A stretch of DNA of 64,000 bases from assembly GCA_035582835.1 (NCBI GenBank), contig JAYKAV010000469.1:26625-90624 (forward strand), written 5' to 3'. The notes below the pieces were generated by a model, which ran no database searches, was not told the DNA's origin, and saw only the letters and a program-made list of their open reading frames with translations. Shown one piece after another: positions 51,981-63,000 of this stretch. A program made the position numbers and the translations under genes. The DNA comes from Phoebastria nigripes (lineage: Eukaryota > Chordata > Aves > Procellariiformes > Diomedeidae). Numbering within the stretch: the first letter of the stretch is position 1; every line of letters begins with the position of its first letter.

Positions 51981-54900
51981 GAGACATATTAAGAAGAGCT
52001 AACTCTTGGGCTTCTTGACATTAAAGTACTCATAAATTACTTGACCATTAAAAAAGCGGCACAATTCTCCTTTGTTCCCTCAGCTGAATGCCCCAGGCTG
52101 CTGGACTAAACATGTTTTTTTCTTCCTTTGGTCCACTGACTAGCTATGTATTCTCCGCTAATAAATGGGGCATAACAGTGAGTTATTAATGTTAACGGAG
52201 TTGCCGTAAGTCGCCTTAAGTCCTGATTCAAATAAAGTAATATGCTTTGTATCAGGCCATTAATAAGAAAAAAATGCCATGGGAAAGATTTAGAAGCATT
52301 TAATTCTTCCCAAAACATAACAGAGGAACTTTTTACCTTTAGAAATAAATTTCTTTATACGCAACTAAGTCACCAAAGTGGTCAAAATATCTCCAGTGGG
52401 TGGATGTTAAACTTTTCTCCTCAAGTTGTTCCACTTTCCATGACCTACTTCCATATTCATGGGGGTAGGAGGCAAAGCAAGAGAGAATAAACAGGCAGAC
52501 ACCTGCAGAGCACAATCAGATGTTGTCCAGCAACTTTGAATTTGCATTCTTTCTACCTTGTTGGACTACAGTGGTAAGTGAAGGAAAGAATTCTCAAACC
52601 AACACAAATAGCAACTGGTGCTTGAACCAGAAGTTGTCCTTAAGTCTGCTTAGATCTCAGAATACCCACAAAAGCAAATGGAAATCTGTGCAAATAATAC
52701 TTACCTCTAAAATGCTTCCCAGCAACTAGAGTACAACACAGTAGCATGATTCTTGAACAATCATTTGTTCTATGTGCCCTTGTTTTAAGGGAGTCAATTA
52801 CCCTGAGCTTATCTTAATTAGGACTTCAGGTTACAACATGAAAAGAGGAAGTATCCCACTGGTTCTGCTGTTGGCTATTTACTCCATCAGCTATAAAGAA
52901 ATTGATGATCTACTATGGAGACTTTTAGGTACAAAACGCATAAAAATCTTTTCACCATTTTACTGAAAAAACAAAACACAATAAATAGGTTTTGGCTTTC
53001 ATGAAGGTTTCCATGCTTGTCAATTTTAGTATAAATTAAAAGCAAGCACTTCAAAGTTTTCATCTTTATTTTAAATCTTCTGTGTATTTTCAAGGCATTC
53101 AATGAAATCTCTGTAAGACCTCTGGTGGCCATAAGCAGCACTTTCTTCATGAACCCCAGAAATACTGGCTACTGTGCAATAGCANGCATGGGAGTCTCTA
53201 CCCAGTATCATTAAAATAAGGCCCCAAACCTTGTTTAAACTACTTTACAATAAGTATATCAGTCACTGTTCCAAGAAAGGTAAATAAGGATTGATTTAAT
53301 AGCATCAAAGATGAAAAAATGCAGAAAATAAAAGTATGAATTATATTTACAAACCTCAGTAGATTCCATGAAGAATTATACTTAATGGAGCTAAATTTCA
53401 TTATAATACTCTCTGCCCATTTGTCCAGCTTCTCCAGAGAGAGCTACTTCAGCTTTACATAATCTTCATTCTTTCAATCCTAAAAAAATTCTGGAGGGAT
53501 GCATTTAAATGAATAAATGAATTAAAATTTATAGAGAGCAATGTTCATGAATGTGATGGATCTAAGAATAATGAATAAGGGATAAATAATTTATGGCATT
53601 TCATTTTGTCACACACTGTCAAACTGTGACAATAACAGATTTCCTTATTTCCATGCAGACACAAATCACAACATGGCAAGACTGAAACAAACAAGCAGCT
53701 CAGGCAAAGCATGGTGATCATTCTGCTGGTGGAAATAATTTTAAATACTGTAACGAATAGCAGATGTAGCCATTCAAATAATAACTTTTCATTCATTCCT
53801 CATTATTTGCTCTCTCCCATATTTCATTTGTTTTCACTTACAGTAATAGATTTTACAGCCAGACAGATGTTGATAATGTGGGTTTATCTGCTAAATAGCA
53901 CAACTCAAAGAACTTCATCCGCTTATTCTAGTGGGCCATCAATGATATCTGCCTTTTCACTATAGCATTTCTCCAAGGTTACATGTNCATTGGAAGTTGG
54001 ATATTCATTCTACTCATTTCCCAAGCTGTTAAATACCAGCCAGTTTTCAGCCTGAAGCTCTATAGCTGCATTAACATAACCTTGTACCAAAACTAAGAAT
54101 GGACCTTACTATTGCATCCAGCTCAGCTTTGTACCAACACGTCATACTGTTCTGTGGCTCTCTACTGAATCAACAACATGCCTTACAGGCTCTGGGCGGC
54201 AGGTGGAAAGAGCATGTTTACATTTATGCAGATAAACCCTTAACTGGATTCCAGTCTTTGATGGAGCCTACAATCGAATGTAAGAAGTCGTTAATTCTTC
54301 TCATAATTAAAAACATACCTCTTATCTCTACCCTGAGTGTATACGTTTTCGGCTCCAAGGCTCTGAGCTTCTCTGTACCTTTCTCAGTGAGTTTGCTTCC
54401 AAAAATCTATTTTTATATATATATATCTGTAGTTCCCTTAATTTTCCCTTCAGTGGACTAAAAAGACCAAGCTTCTTCAGCATCTTGTGTCAGCTGTCAT
54501 CAGCTGGCTGGCTGACTCCCCACTTTCTTCAGACAGTGATTCCAGTCTCCATCACTCACTACATTTTCAAAAAAATACACCCTCAGGCATATTCTGTCTG
54601 CTTTTCACTTGCNAAAAGCTCAGCACAAACATCTGCACAGTTGCCTCATGGTAAAGCTACTTCATAAGTTTGTCCCTTGCTATGCTTCCTACAAAAACCT
54701 TAGACTCTGGATCTTACATCATCTCCCTATTTCCTTCTCTCTCATCTCTCTGCCTGAAACTGTTTGCTGTCCCTTACGCTCAACAGACTAAATTAGCCTT
54801 TTCTCAGGTCTGTGCTGCCAGAGCTAGATTGCTTTGGGTACCTTTGTCATCTCATTAAAGGTTAGCAGGGGCATATATGTATTACACTGCATTAAAGCAG

Positions 54901-56654
54901 TATAAGCGTAACCAGTAACTACAAAGTGTATATAATAGTAGTTTTAATAGAAATACGACCTTGCTTTCCTTCCACCTACTCCATCTAGCCTAATTAAGCA
55001 GTGATTTCAACATTCAGGACATGTAAAAGAAAACCGTGAAGTTCAATAAATATCAACTATGCCAAATTTATTTACATATATATTATTCTCCTTGTAGAAG
55101 TTTTTCTCATGATACATAAGAAACAACAACAGAATTTTTTCTTTGTACACGCCTTAATAGCTTGAGCTGTGTATATTCATGCTACTTTGAGATTAGGAAT
55201 AATTTATGTCAGTCTGTGAGTGCCTGAGTTTGTATCTATGTATGTATATTCAAAGCTGAAACACCTTAGAGGAAAATTATTCTTTTTAATCTATAATCAC
55301 AGTTTATTTCAGATATACACAGAGGTTAGCAGACTAAGCATTTACATGCATTGAATAAATAGCCTTACAGGAAAGATTATAGAAATATATTTATGAAAAG
55401 TGAGTTTGTAAATTTTGTGAACCAGTTCTAGAAATGATTTAATAAAAAGCCAACTTAAACATACTTTTTTTTTTTGCACACACAGGTTAACTATTTACTA
55501 CTATTTACTACTATTTTTTTTCTAAGACATCCACTGAGCCCGAAGCTAAACATTTCCCAAGATCATTTGTAGTTTATTTTTCTTAAGATATTTACATAGA
55601 TGCTTTATGTATTCTCAGCCTGAGAAAGGATTTCATTAACTAAGTAAAATACTGAAGTACCAATAGTAGGGCTGAATCATGCAGAAAAAATGTGTCAGAG
55701 GCAGCAGAATGGTTGTCATGCACAGCAAAAGACTCATACCAGATTGTGATTAACTTGATAAATTGAGAGCGTTTCTAGTATATAAAAGTAGTCTTAAGTA
55801 GAAATGCCATTCACTCGTTTATGATCTCAAAGATAATCAGCAAAAAATAACATACTATGTTGGTATTGTGATAGCATCTAGTACCTTCAACAAAAGTCAG
55901 AGTAGTACAAAATTGAATGAGCTACTCAGGTNACTGCTAAATGACAGGTGTTAAGTCACCTCACTAACTGAAAATCTTGAAGCTGTTCAGATAACCTAGC
56001 AATGGTGTAAGAACCTGAATACAGTAGACTCTAACATACTTAATACTACACAAATCTAAATTCTTTCATACATACATTATTTATTGTGTGACACAATATT
56101 ACTGTACTCCAAAGATGAGTATCAAATTAGCATTTTGGAACTCTTATAATGTGAAAGAAAAGCTTTAAAATAATATATCACTCTTTAAGGGAGTCGGTGT
56201 TTAAACTTTTGTTATAGCTTTGCTGTTTGGGGAGTAATGGAAGAAGCTTATTGATTTAAGTATATCTTGTATACTTTTAAAGAGAGACTTGCAAGATTGT
56301 GGAGAATGTAGCATGAACACTTTCTACATACTAGAAATCAAAATAAAGCTATTCACGGAATTAACATTTCACATTTTTAAGGTCAGATGAAATTGTTACA
56401 AACATTTAATCTGACCTCGTGAGCCACACTGACCACCGCATTTTGCAAAATGTTTCTGCACTGAGCTTGTAAAAATGGTTGATATAGAGCTTTAAGAAAC
56501 CCATTCAAGCCATGCATCAGAGTGCTGTTTGGTATTTTTATCACAATGAATACAGAAATGATTATTTAGTATTCTCTAAACAGGAAATTACTTGTTTTCT
56601 TGAATTTTGTGATATTCTGTTAATATCACTATGCTAATTTGTAATTCTGCCATT
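51981..56654. other. AT-rich noncoding DNA
   Basis: No gene or transposon recognised. The longest frame, 54099-54461 plus (120 codons), has hydrophobic parts but no domain, and sits in AT-rich sequence. A short TA run lies near 54413-54425, and a tandem ctatttacta-type repeat at about 55490-55514. Confidence 0.5.
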
Positions 56655-56689
56655 AATAGAATAGAATAGAATAGAATAGAATAGAATAG
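56655..56689. repeat. (AATAG)7, terminal microsatellite of the CR1 copy
   Basis: Seven perfect AATAG units (CTATT on the element's strand) form the 3' end of the adjacent CR1. CR1 copies normally end in only a few 8-bp units, so this 5-bp expansion probably grew from the tail after insertion or marks a different subfamily. Confidence 0.9.
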
Positions 56690-56758
56690 CTCCAGCTGGA
56701 AGGGACCTACAGCGATCATCTAGTTCAACTGCCTGACCAGTTCAGAGCTGACCAAAAG

Positions 56759-57823
56759 TTAAAGCATGTTATTAAGGGCATTGCCCAAATGCCTCTTAAA
56801 CACTGACAGGCTTGGGGCATCGACCACCTCTCTAGGAAGCCTGTTCCAGTGTTTGACCACCCTCTCGGTAAAGAAATGTTTCCTAATAACTAGTCTGATC
56901 CTCCCCTGACACAGCTTTGAACGATTCCTACACATCTTATCACTGGATCCCAGGGAGAAGAGCTCAGCACCTCCCTCTCCACTTCCCCTCCTCAGGAAGC
57001 TGCAGAGAGCAATGAGGTCGCCCCTCAGCCTCCTTTTCTCCAAAGTAGAGAAACCCAAAGCCCTTAGCCACGCCTCATAGGACATTCCTTCCAGCCCTTT
57101 CACCAGCTTTGTTGCCCTCCTCTGGATGCATTCAAGGACCTTCAGATCCTTCTTAAATTGTGAGGCCCAGAACTGAACACAGTACTCAAGGTGAGGCCAC
57201 GCCAATGATAAATACAGCGGGACAATCACCCCTCTTGACCAGCTGGTTATGCTCTGTTTGATACACCCCAGGATGTGGTTTGCCCTCTTGGCTGCCAGGG
57301 CACACTGCTGACTCATATTGAGCCTGCTGTCAACCAGCACCCCCAGATCGCTTTCCGTAGGGCTGNTTTCCAGCCACTCCTCTCACAGTTTATACTTGTG
57401 CCCGACATTACTCCATCCTAGGTGCAGAATCTGACATTTATTCTTGTTAAATTTCATGCCATTGATGATTGTCCAATAATCCAATCTATCTAGATCCTTC
57501 TGCAAGGCCTCTTGTCCATCAAGAGAGTCAACAGCATCTCCCAGTTTAGTATCATCATCACGCTTACTAATGGTGTATTCAACTCCTGCATCCAGATCAT
57601 TGATAAAAATATTGAACAGAGCTGGCCCTAGAATTGAGCCCTGAGGAACACCACTGGTGACTGGCTGCTGGCCAGATGTAGCCCCATTCACTAAAACCCT
57701 TTGAGCTCTGCCTTTCAGCTGATTCTTCATCCAGCGCACCATGTACCTGCTCATCTTGCAGTTGGACAATTTTTCCAGAAGGATGCTGTGAGGGACAGTA
57801 TCAAAAGCCTTACTAAAATCCAT
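56759..57823 (-). pseudogene. CR1 ORF2: RT core and C-terminal domain, one stop codon
   Basis: One frame runs 57823-56759 (355 codons) with a single in-frame TGA at 57385-57383. The family reads GGA there (YKLGEEWLE), so one G to T change explains it. Motifs in order: [14 protein letters not shown] (first catalytic Asp block; the residue before Phe is Asp), [17 protein letters not shown], then the metal-binding box, which reads KRDDDTKLG where the family has KFADDTKLG, so the aromatic and Ala before the Asp pair are replaced. The C-terminal part keeps [17 protein letters not shown] and [15 protein letters not shown]. The N-terminal RT and the endonuclease are not in frame upstream: ORF1 sequence lies there instead. 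Confidence 0.88.
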
Positions 57824-57824
57824 G

Positions 57825-58318
57825 GTTTGGTTCCACTTGCAGAGCCTTGTACCAATTATGTAAGGGCACCTGGGAACATGGGGAAGTCACAGAGGAGATG
57901 CGCCCGCTGCACCGGGCAGGAACTTGTTGCCATTGCCCCCACCCCTTAAGTCACCACATTCAGTCAGGTGGAGAGAGGATAGGGAATCCTCCGTATCACG
58001 TGTCCTGTTGGGCCTGTCTCAGGGAAGGTAGGGTATGATTCCAGCAGTCTCTCTCTCTCTCAGACTCCCTGATACTCCTCAACCTACTCACCTCCTCCCA
58101 GAGCTCTGTCACTAAGCGGAGGATTTCCTCTACTGGGCACGCTTCCCACAGGTGTGCTCACTGCTGCNGGCCGGTACTGGTGTAAGAGCAGGGCACACCC
58201 TGCAGCCTGGCACCTGGGTGGCAGCGTGTTCCCGCCAGAGCTCTGTCCGGGAAGCTGCGTCAGTTGTGGCGGTTGCAGAGTTTAGAGCGGACATAGCCTT
58301 CTGCCGGGTGGATACCAT
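57825..58318 (-). pseudogene. CR1 ORF1, N-terminal half, lying inside ORF2
   Basis: The start codon at 58318-58316 has a good context (G at -3, G at +4) and begins MVSTRQKAMSAL. A Cys motif (CRVCPALTP) follows, then an early TAG near 58133. The known ORF1 coiled-coil signature continues in another frame: EEILRLVTELWEEVSRL and LRSIRESERE at about 58131-58045. Near 57870-57828 the box [15 protein letters not shown] appears, matching VHNRYGALELEG of the ORF1 piece at 1-692. ORF1 stops there: the esterase domain is absent and RT sequence follows directly at 57823. Two frame changes and one stop make it inactive. Confidence 0.75.
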
Positions 58319-58680
58319 TGCTGCCTGGTCAAGCTGGCAGAGCTACAGCACCCTTCCCACACACCCTTCCATGCAAGGCCACGCCCTTGCTGATGTACCA
58401 TGCCCTGTTTGCCCGACCTGTTCACGGCAGTCCTGGTTACTAGCGCTCCCTAAGGGCTTCTTTTATACATGGAGAGGGGGGCCTTGGCTGCCATTGCTCC
58501 TGGCCCCACCCAGGTCTCGTCAGCCACTGTCGCACAAGCTGGGGGCTCCCGGCAGCTCTCTCGGCTCCCCCTGAGGCTCCCTCGGTTCAGGAAACCCCCA
58601 TGTACACCGTGCTAGAGTGCTCCGCTGTGGATCGTGNCAGCACCAGAGCTGCTTGCCTTGCGTCGGGTCCTGCTTTAACA
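58319..58680 (-). promoter_or_regulatory. CR1 5'UTR with TATA-like motif
   Basis: GC-rich leader upstream of the ORF1 start, with cagggggagccgagagagct and cccccagcttgtgcgac blocks (minus strand). It contains TATAAAAG at 58467-58460, about 142 bp before the ORF1 start codon. CR1 5'UTRs are expected to hold an internal promoter; whether this TATA-like motif takes part is not known. Confidence 0.6.
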
Positions 58681-60046
58681 TTCACTAACTCCTTCAGTAC
58701 TCTAGGATAAATCCCACCAGGCCCAATGGATTTATGAACATTCAGGTGGTACAACTGGTCCCTTACAATTTCAGTGTCCCTAAATGGAAAGTCACTGTTC
58801 CACACTCGTGGTCCTCCAACTCAGAGGAACAGGCAGCCCAAGGTCTATCATTAGTATTGAAGACTGAGGTAAAAAAATCATTGGATGTCTCTGCTTTTTC
58901 TTCAGCCCTATTTGTCAGGTGACTATCTTCATCAAGTATTGCTCCAATGTTTTCCTTAGACCTCCTCTTGCTATTAATGTACTTTAAAAAGCCTTTTTTT
59001 GTCGTCACAACACTGGTCTGTTTCAACTCTAGTTGAGCTTTGGTCTCCCTGCATATGTGAACCACAGCTCTGTAATCTTCTTGTGAAGCCTGACCTTGCT
59101 TCCAGAGATCATACAATTTCCTTTTCCTCTTAAGCTTCATGAGGAGTTCCCTGTTCAGCCAAGCTGGTCTTCTGCCCTGCTTGCTTGACTTACGACACAA
59201 CAGGATTGCCTGCTCTNATGCTTTTAAAAGGTGATTCTTAAAAACTGACCAGCACTCATGGACCCCTAAGCCCTCAAAAGCAGATTCCCATGGGACACTG
59301 CTAAGCAGCTCCCTGAGTAGCTTAAAGTTTACTCTCTTGAAATCCAGGGTAGCAAGTCTGCTGAACTTTTTTCTCATTACACCAAAAAATTTAGACTCAA
59401 CCATTTTGTGATCACTGTGGCCAGGACAGCCACCTACCATCACATCTCCCATGAGTCCTTCTCTATTCACAAATAACAAGTTTAGGAGAGCATCTTTCCT
59501 AGTTGGTTCACTAAGTACTTGTGACAAGAAATTATCTTCAACACGCTTCAACACGCTCAGGACTTGCTTGTCACAGCAGTATGGTATTCCCAACTGATGT
59601 CTGGGAAATTGAAATCTCCCATAACTACAAGGGCTACCGATCCAGAGATTTTTCCTAATTGCCTATAGAATAACTCATCAGTGCTATCATCCTGGCTGGG
59701 TGATGGATAGCAGACACCCTCAATGACATCTGCTTTGTTTTAAATCTCCCTAATCCTCACCCAGAGGCTCTCAACCACTTCATCCCTGACTGTAAAGGCT
59801 GTACAGTCAAACTTCTCCCTTATANGCAACTCCTCCACCTCGCCTGCCCTGCCTATCCCTCCTCAGCAGCCTATAGCTCCCCATCCCAGCACTCCAGTCA
59901 TGGGACTCATTCCACCAAGTCTCACTAATACCAATGACATCACAGCTCTGGGAATGGACCAATGCTTCCAGTTCGTCCTGTTTGTTTCTCATACAACGTG
60001 CATTGGTGTACAAGCAATCTTGTAGATTAACAACAGATTTGCACAA
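58681..60046 (-). pseudogene. CR1 ORF2: endonuclease and start of the RT, broken
   Basis: Starts at the endonuclease N-terminus: CLYTNARCMRNKQDELEA near 60014-59961, then ISETWWNESHDWSAG and LLRRDRQGRRGGGV. The metal-site motif GDFNFPDISW lies near 59619-59590 and the catalytic GHSDHKMVE near 59425-59399, so both key endonuclease motifs are still readable. The frame shifts near 59815, has a TAA near 59740, shifts again near 59570, and once more near 58800 where the RT start NSDFPFRDTEIVRDQL is read. Sequence ends at KELVNV near 58690, where the 5'UTR/ORF1 insert begins. Truncated at its 5' end by about 60050. Confidence 0.85.
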
Positions 60047-60050
60047 AGTT

Positions 60051-63000
60051 TAGTGAAGAAGGTAAGGAAAGATTTTTTCAAGTATATGTGTGTGAATTGG
60101 ATGGACAGGTGAGCAATTGCCCCTCCCAAACAGACTTATGAGTTCAAGAAACACAGATGGAATCTGAAATATATTTGGGAATTTTGGAGTACTGTTATAA
60201 ATGAAAACACTGCCTTCTAGGGTGTAAACCAAGCAGTGAATGCAGGGATGCCCAATTTATTTGGGTTTTAGATTTCCTGGCAAAAGAGATTATAAGGTTA
60301 GCTGATGATATAATCTGACCTTTTCAACGAATGGTTGAATATATAGAAACCAAATGGATATTTCAAATCCAGCATCTATTTCCAAACAGAGGACAGCAGG
60401 CTATGCTTGACAGTGCAACACTGAAACCCAAAACAGTCACACACAAGGCAGACTGCTCNCAGTATCTCACATATTGAGAAACAAGGACAATTTGTGTTTC
60501 CGTGTCCTACAATGACAAGGCTATCACTATGGAGAATGACTTTTCTTTAAGCAACTGTCTCTCTTCCCCAGCAGTAATGCACCATCTGCAACATTGGCTA
60601 ATAGAATTTCAATGTGCTTGGTTGTTATTCCATGTTTCCCAGGCTGCAGTTTGGGAACTTTTTGTAAACAAGTCTTGGGACCAACTCAGTCCTCAGAGCT
60701 CCACAGAGCTTTGTGAACAAGGCACACCAGACTAGGATGGAAAGTGTCAATTCTCTATGGTTTCAGTGAAATTGTCATTTTATCATCTGAGAATGATATG
60801 ACACACGAGAAATCCAACCTGCCATGGTCAAANTTGTTTTCACTCATCATTCAATAGGATAACAAAAGAACAATATGATACAAAGAGTACATCTAGAAGT
60901 CTTCTGGAGTTTCCCATCTTGTAGTTCAGATCTTGTCAGCTGAAAGGAATCAAAATATTAGGAGAGGGGTGTGTAAGACATGCCTTGTTGATTTTAATGT
61001 TGAGTTAAAACATATGGACATATCCCACAAATTAGAACAANTGTTCTTCAAATTGTGATTCAAATTATGGTTATGTTATGACTATCAAGCATAGTAAAAA
61101 TAATCTTGCTTATCTAAGACTCCATTCATCTGAGTCGATCTAATATTTTTCCAGTACGTGGAGGTGAATTATCAGACTTTCTACAGAAGACACTGAATTG
61201 AACCCCAAAATTAAACTCCTGAACGTTGAAATATGCATCATCTACTCATAGAAATCATCATATTCAAAGCCCTCCAATGACTTCCTTGTTTCAATCAGTC
61301 ATTTTCTTGTAAATACATTTATTGAGCATCTATTAGGGCAAAATGTGTAGAAACCATCCAGGTTGGTGTGCTTTTGTGTTTTGCAGGTGCACATTTTTAT
61401 GCAAAATTTTACAGGATCATATCTTTTGCTAGGAATAAATCCTAGTATATTAACTAACATGAACATCAATGTTGTTCTTTTGTAAAGACTTGAAATTACA
61501 AATTTGTTATGATGAACATACATGATTTATGGAAAGCAGAGTAGGTTTATCAAAGCATATGCTTTTCTGCAAGACATACAAGTTATCTTATTATCTGATT
61601 TTATAGTGTTTGCTGGAAATATTGCATGTCAGACACCATCAAGAGTAGTAGTTTTAACTTCTAATACTTACAGTTTTCTGCACCGTAATAAGGTTTAGAA
61701 TAGCACTTATAACAAATGGTTTTATTGACATATACCTTGACCATACTTTCATTAACATGGTGGAGACCTCTTTATATTTCTGTGTTTGTGTCCTGGCACA
61801 TCTATTGGAACAAAATTTATTTTCTGTAATCAATTCAGTGGACAAATTCCATGGCTTTCTTTAAGCACTAGCACCAGCAATGATGGCTTCCTCACTTGTA
61901 AAGTGTTTTCATTTGTAAACCCAATTTATCACAGTCTCCAAATAGCTGAGCCAGTTGAAAACGTGCTTTTTCCCACATTTCGCTATTATTGTTGAATGTG
62001 ATTTTGATCTAATCTACACCAAAGTAACATCTATGAAAGTTAGACTAAAAGCCACTAAAAGCATGTTGCAAGATTAAAAATAAAGCTAACTAAAATAATA
62101 TGAAGAATCAATGTCTGAAGCTTGATTCATGCATAGACTCTTTCAGCAAAGGTAGAANTGCTTTGGTGGGACTCATTTCATCTAACTTTAGTCATCTAAA
62201 TTTAGATATCCGGTCTAAATTAATACACTACTCTTTGGTGAATGAAACATCGTGAATACCTAAGGAAGATGATTCATCCTATCCTAAGCAATTTTAGATA
62301 GGTGGAGAAAATTTGCTTCTGAAGACTCTGAAGGTGACTGTATATTTCCAGTAGAGAAAACCTACTGAGATGTCTAATCTCAATTAGAGTGGGATAGCTT
62401 TCATTTTGCTTTCTATTAGCTGTCTAAAAGTTGGACTTTTTAGTCCAGCATAATTTTCTCAGCTCTATTTATAGTCAATAGAGATACACAAATAGTTTAG
62501 GATAGTGATTTGTTCTGCCTACCTTAGAAACCTATATGGAGATGATATCCTATCCAATGATGAGCCATGGATCNCAGTATTAGGAACTAATAAATTACAG
62601 CATGGGAGAAAATAGATTTGGAAAGATTATTCATTTGACTCAGGCTGTAAAATTTATCAAAATGGGATGTTTCCTCTGGTAATGTATTAAGTAAAGTAGT
62701 GAAATTATGGTCTTTGAAACGAAGTAGTCAGTAGCTGGACAATAAAAGGAAAGTTAAAGAAAGACACAAAACAGCCAACCTGAAACTGAGACAGTGAAGG
62801 GGTGTAAGGAGCCCACAAAAGATCTTTCTTATGTTTTGCTACCTTTGTAGAGGCAACAAAACTTCAAGGTGCTGACTATAAAAGGCTGTCAAAAATATTA
62901 AGACAGAATAATAGATCTATGCACAAATCATCTGCTTTGGAGAAAAACATGACCAAATGTCTCGTGCCTAATAAAAATCTTTGTAGGTTTCTGAAATTAT

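Larger units (their letters stand above)
56655..60050 (-). mobile_element. Large rearranged CR1 LINE
   Basis: The longest CR1 in the window, on the minus strand. Read in its own direction from 60050: endonuclease and linker of ORF2 (60046 to about 58680), then CR1 5'UTR (about 58680-58319), then the start of ORF1 (58318 to about 57825), then ORF2 again from the first RT catalytic block (57823) to its end (56759), 3'UTR and tail. The order EN - 5'UTR - ORF1 - RT is not that of a normal element (5'UTR - ORF1 - EN - RT). The roughly 95 codons expected between KELVNV (near 58690) and the RT block [10 protein letters not shown] (57823) are missing. Single N bases lie at 57366, 58168, 58637, 59217 and 59825. 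Confidence 0.85.

Noticed and set aside
54099..54461. 120-codon open frame with hydrophobic stretches
   Set aside because: AT-rich DNA often gives hydrophobic frames; no family resemblance and no splice context.
58152..58574. 140-codon plus-strand frame in GC-rich DNA that looks gene-like
   Set aside because: It is antisense to the CR1 5'UTR and ORF1 start; the GC content comes from the CR1 leader.
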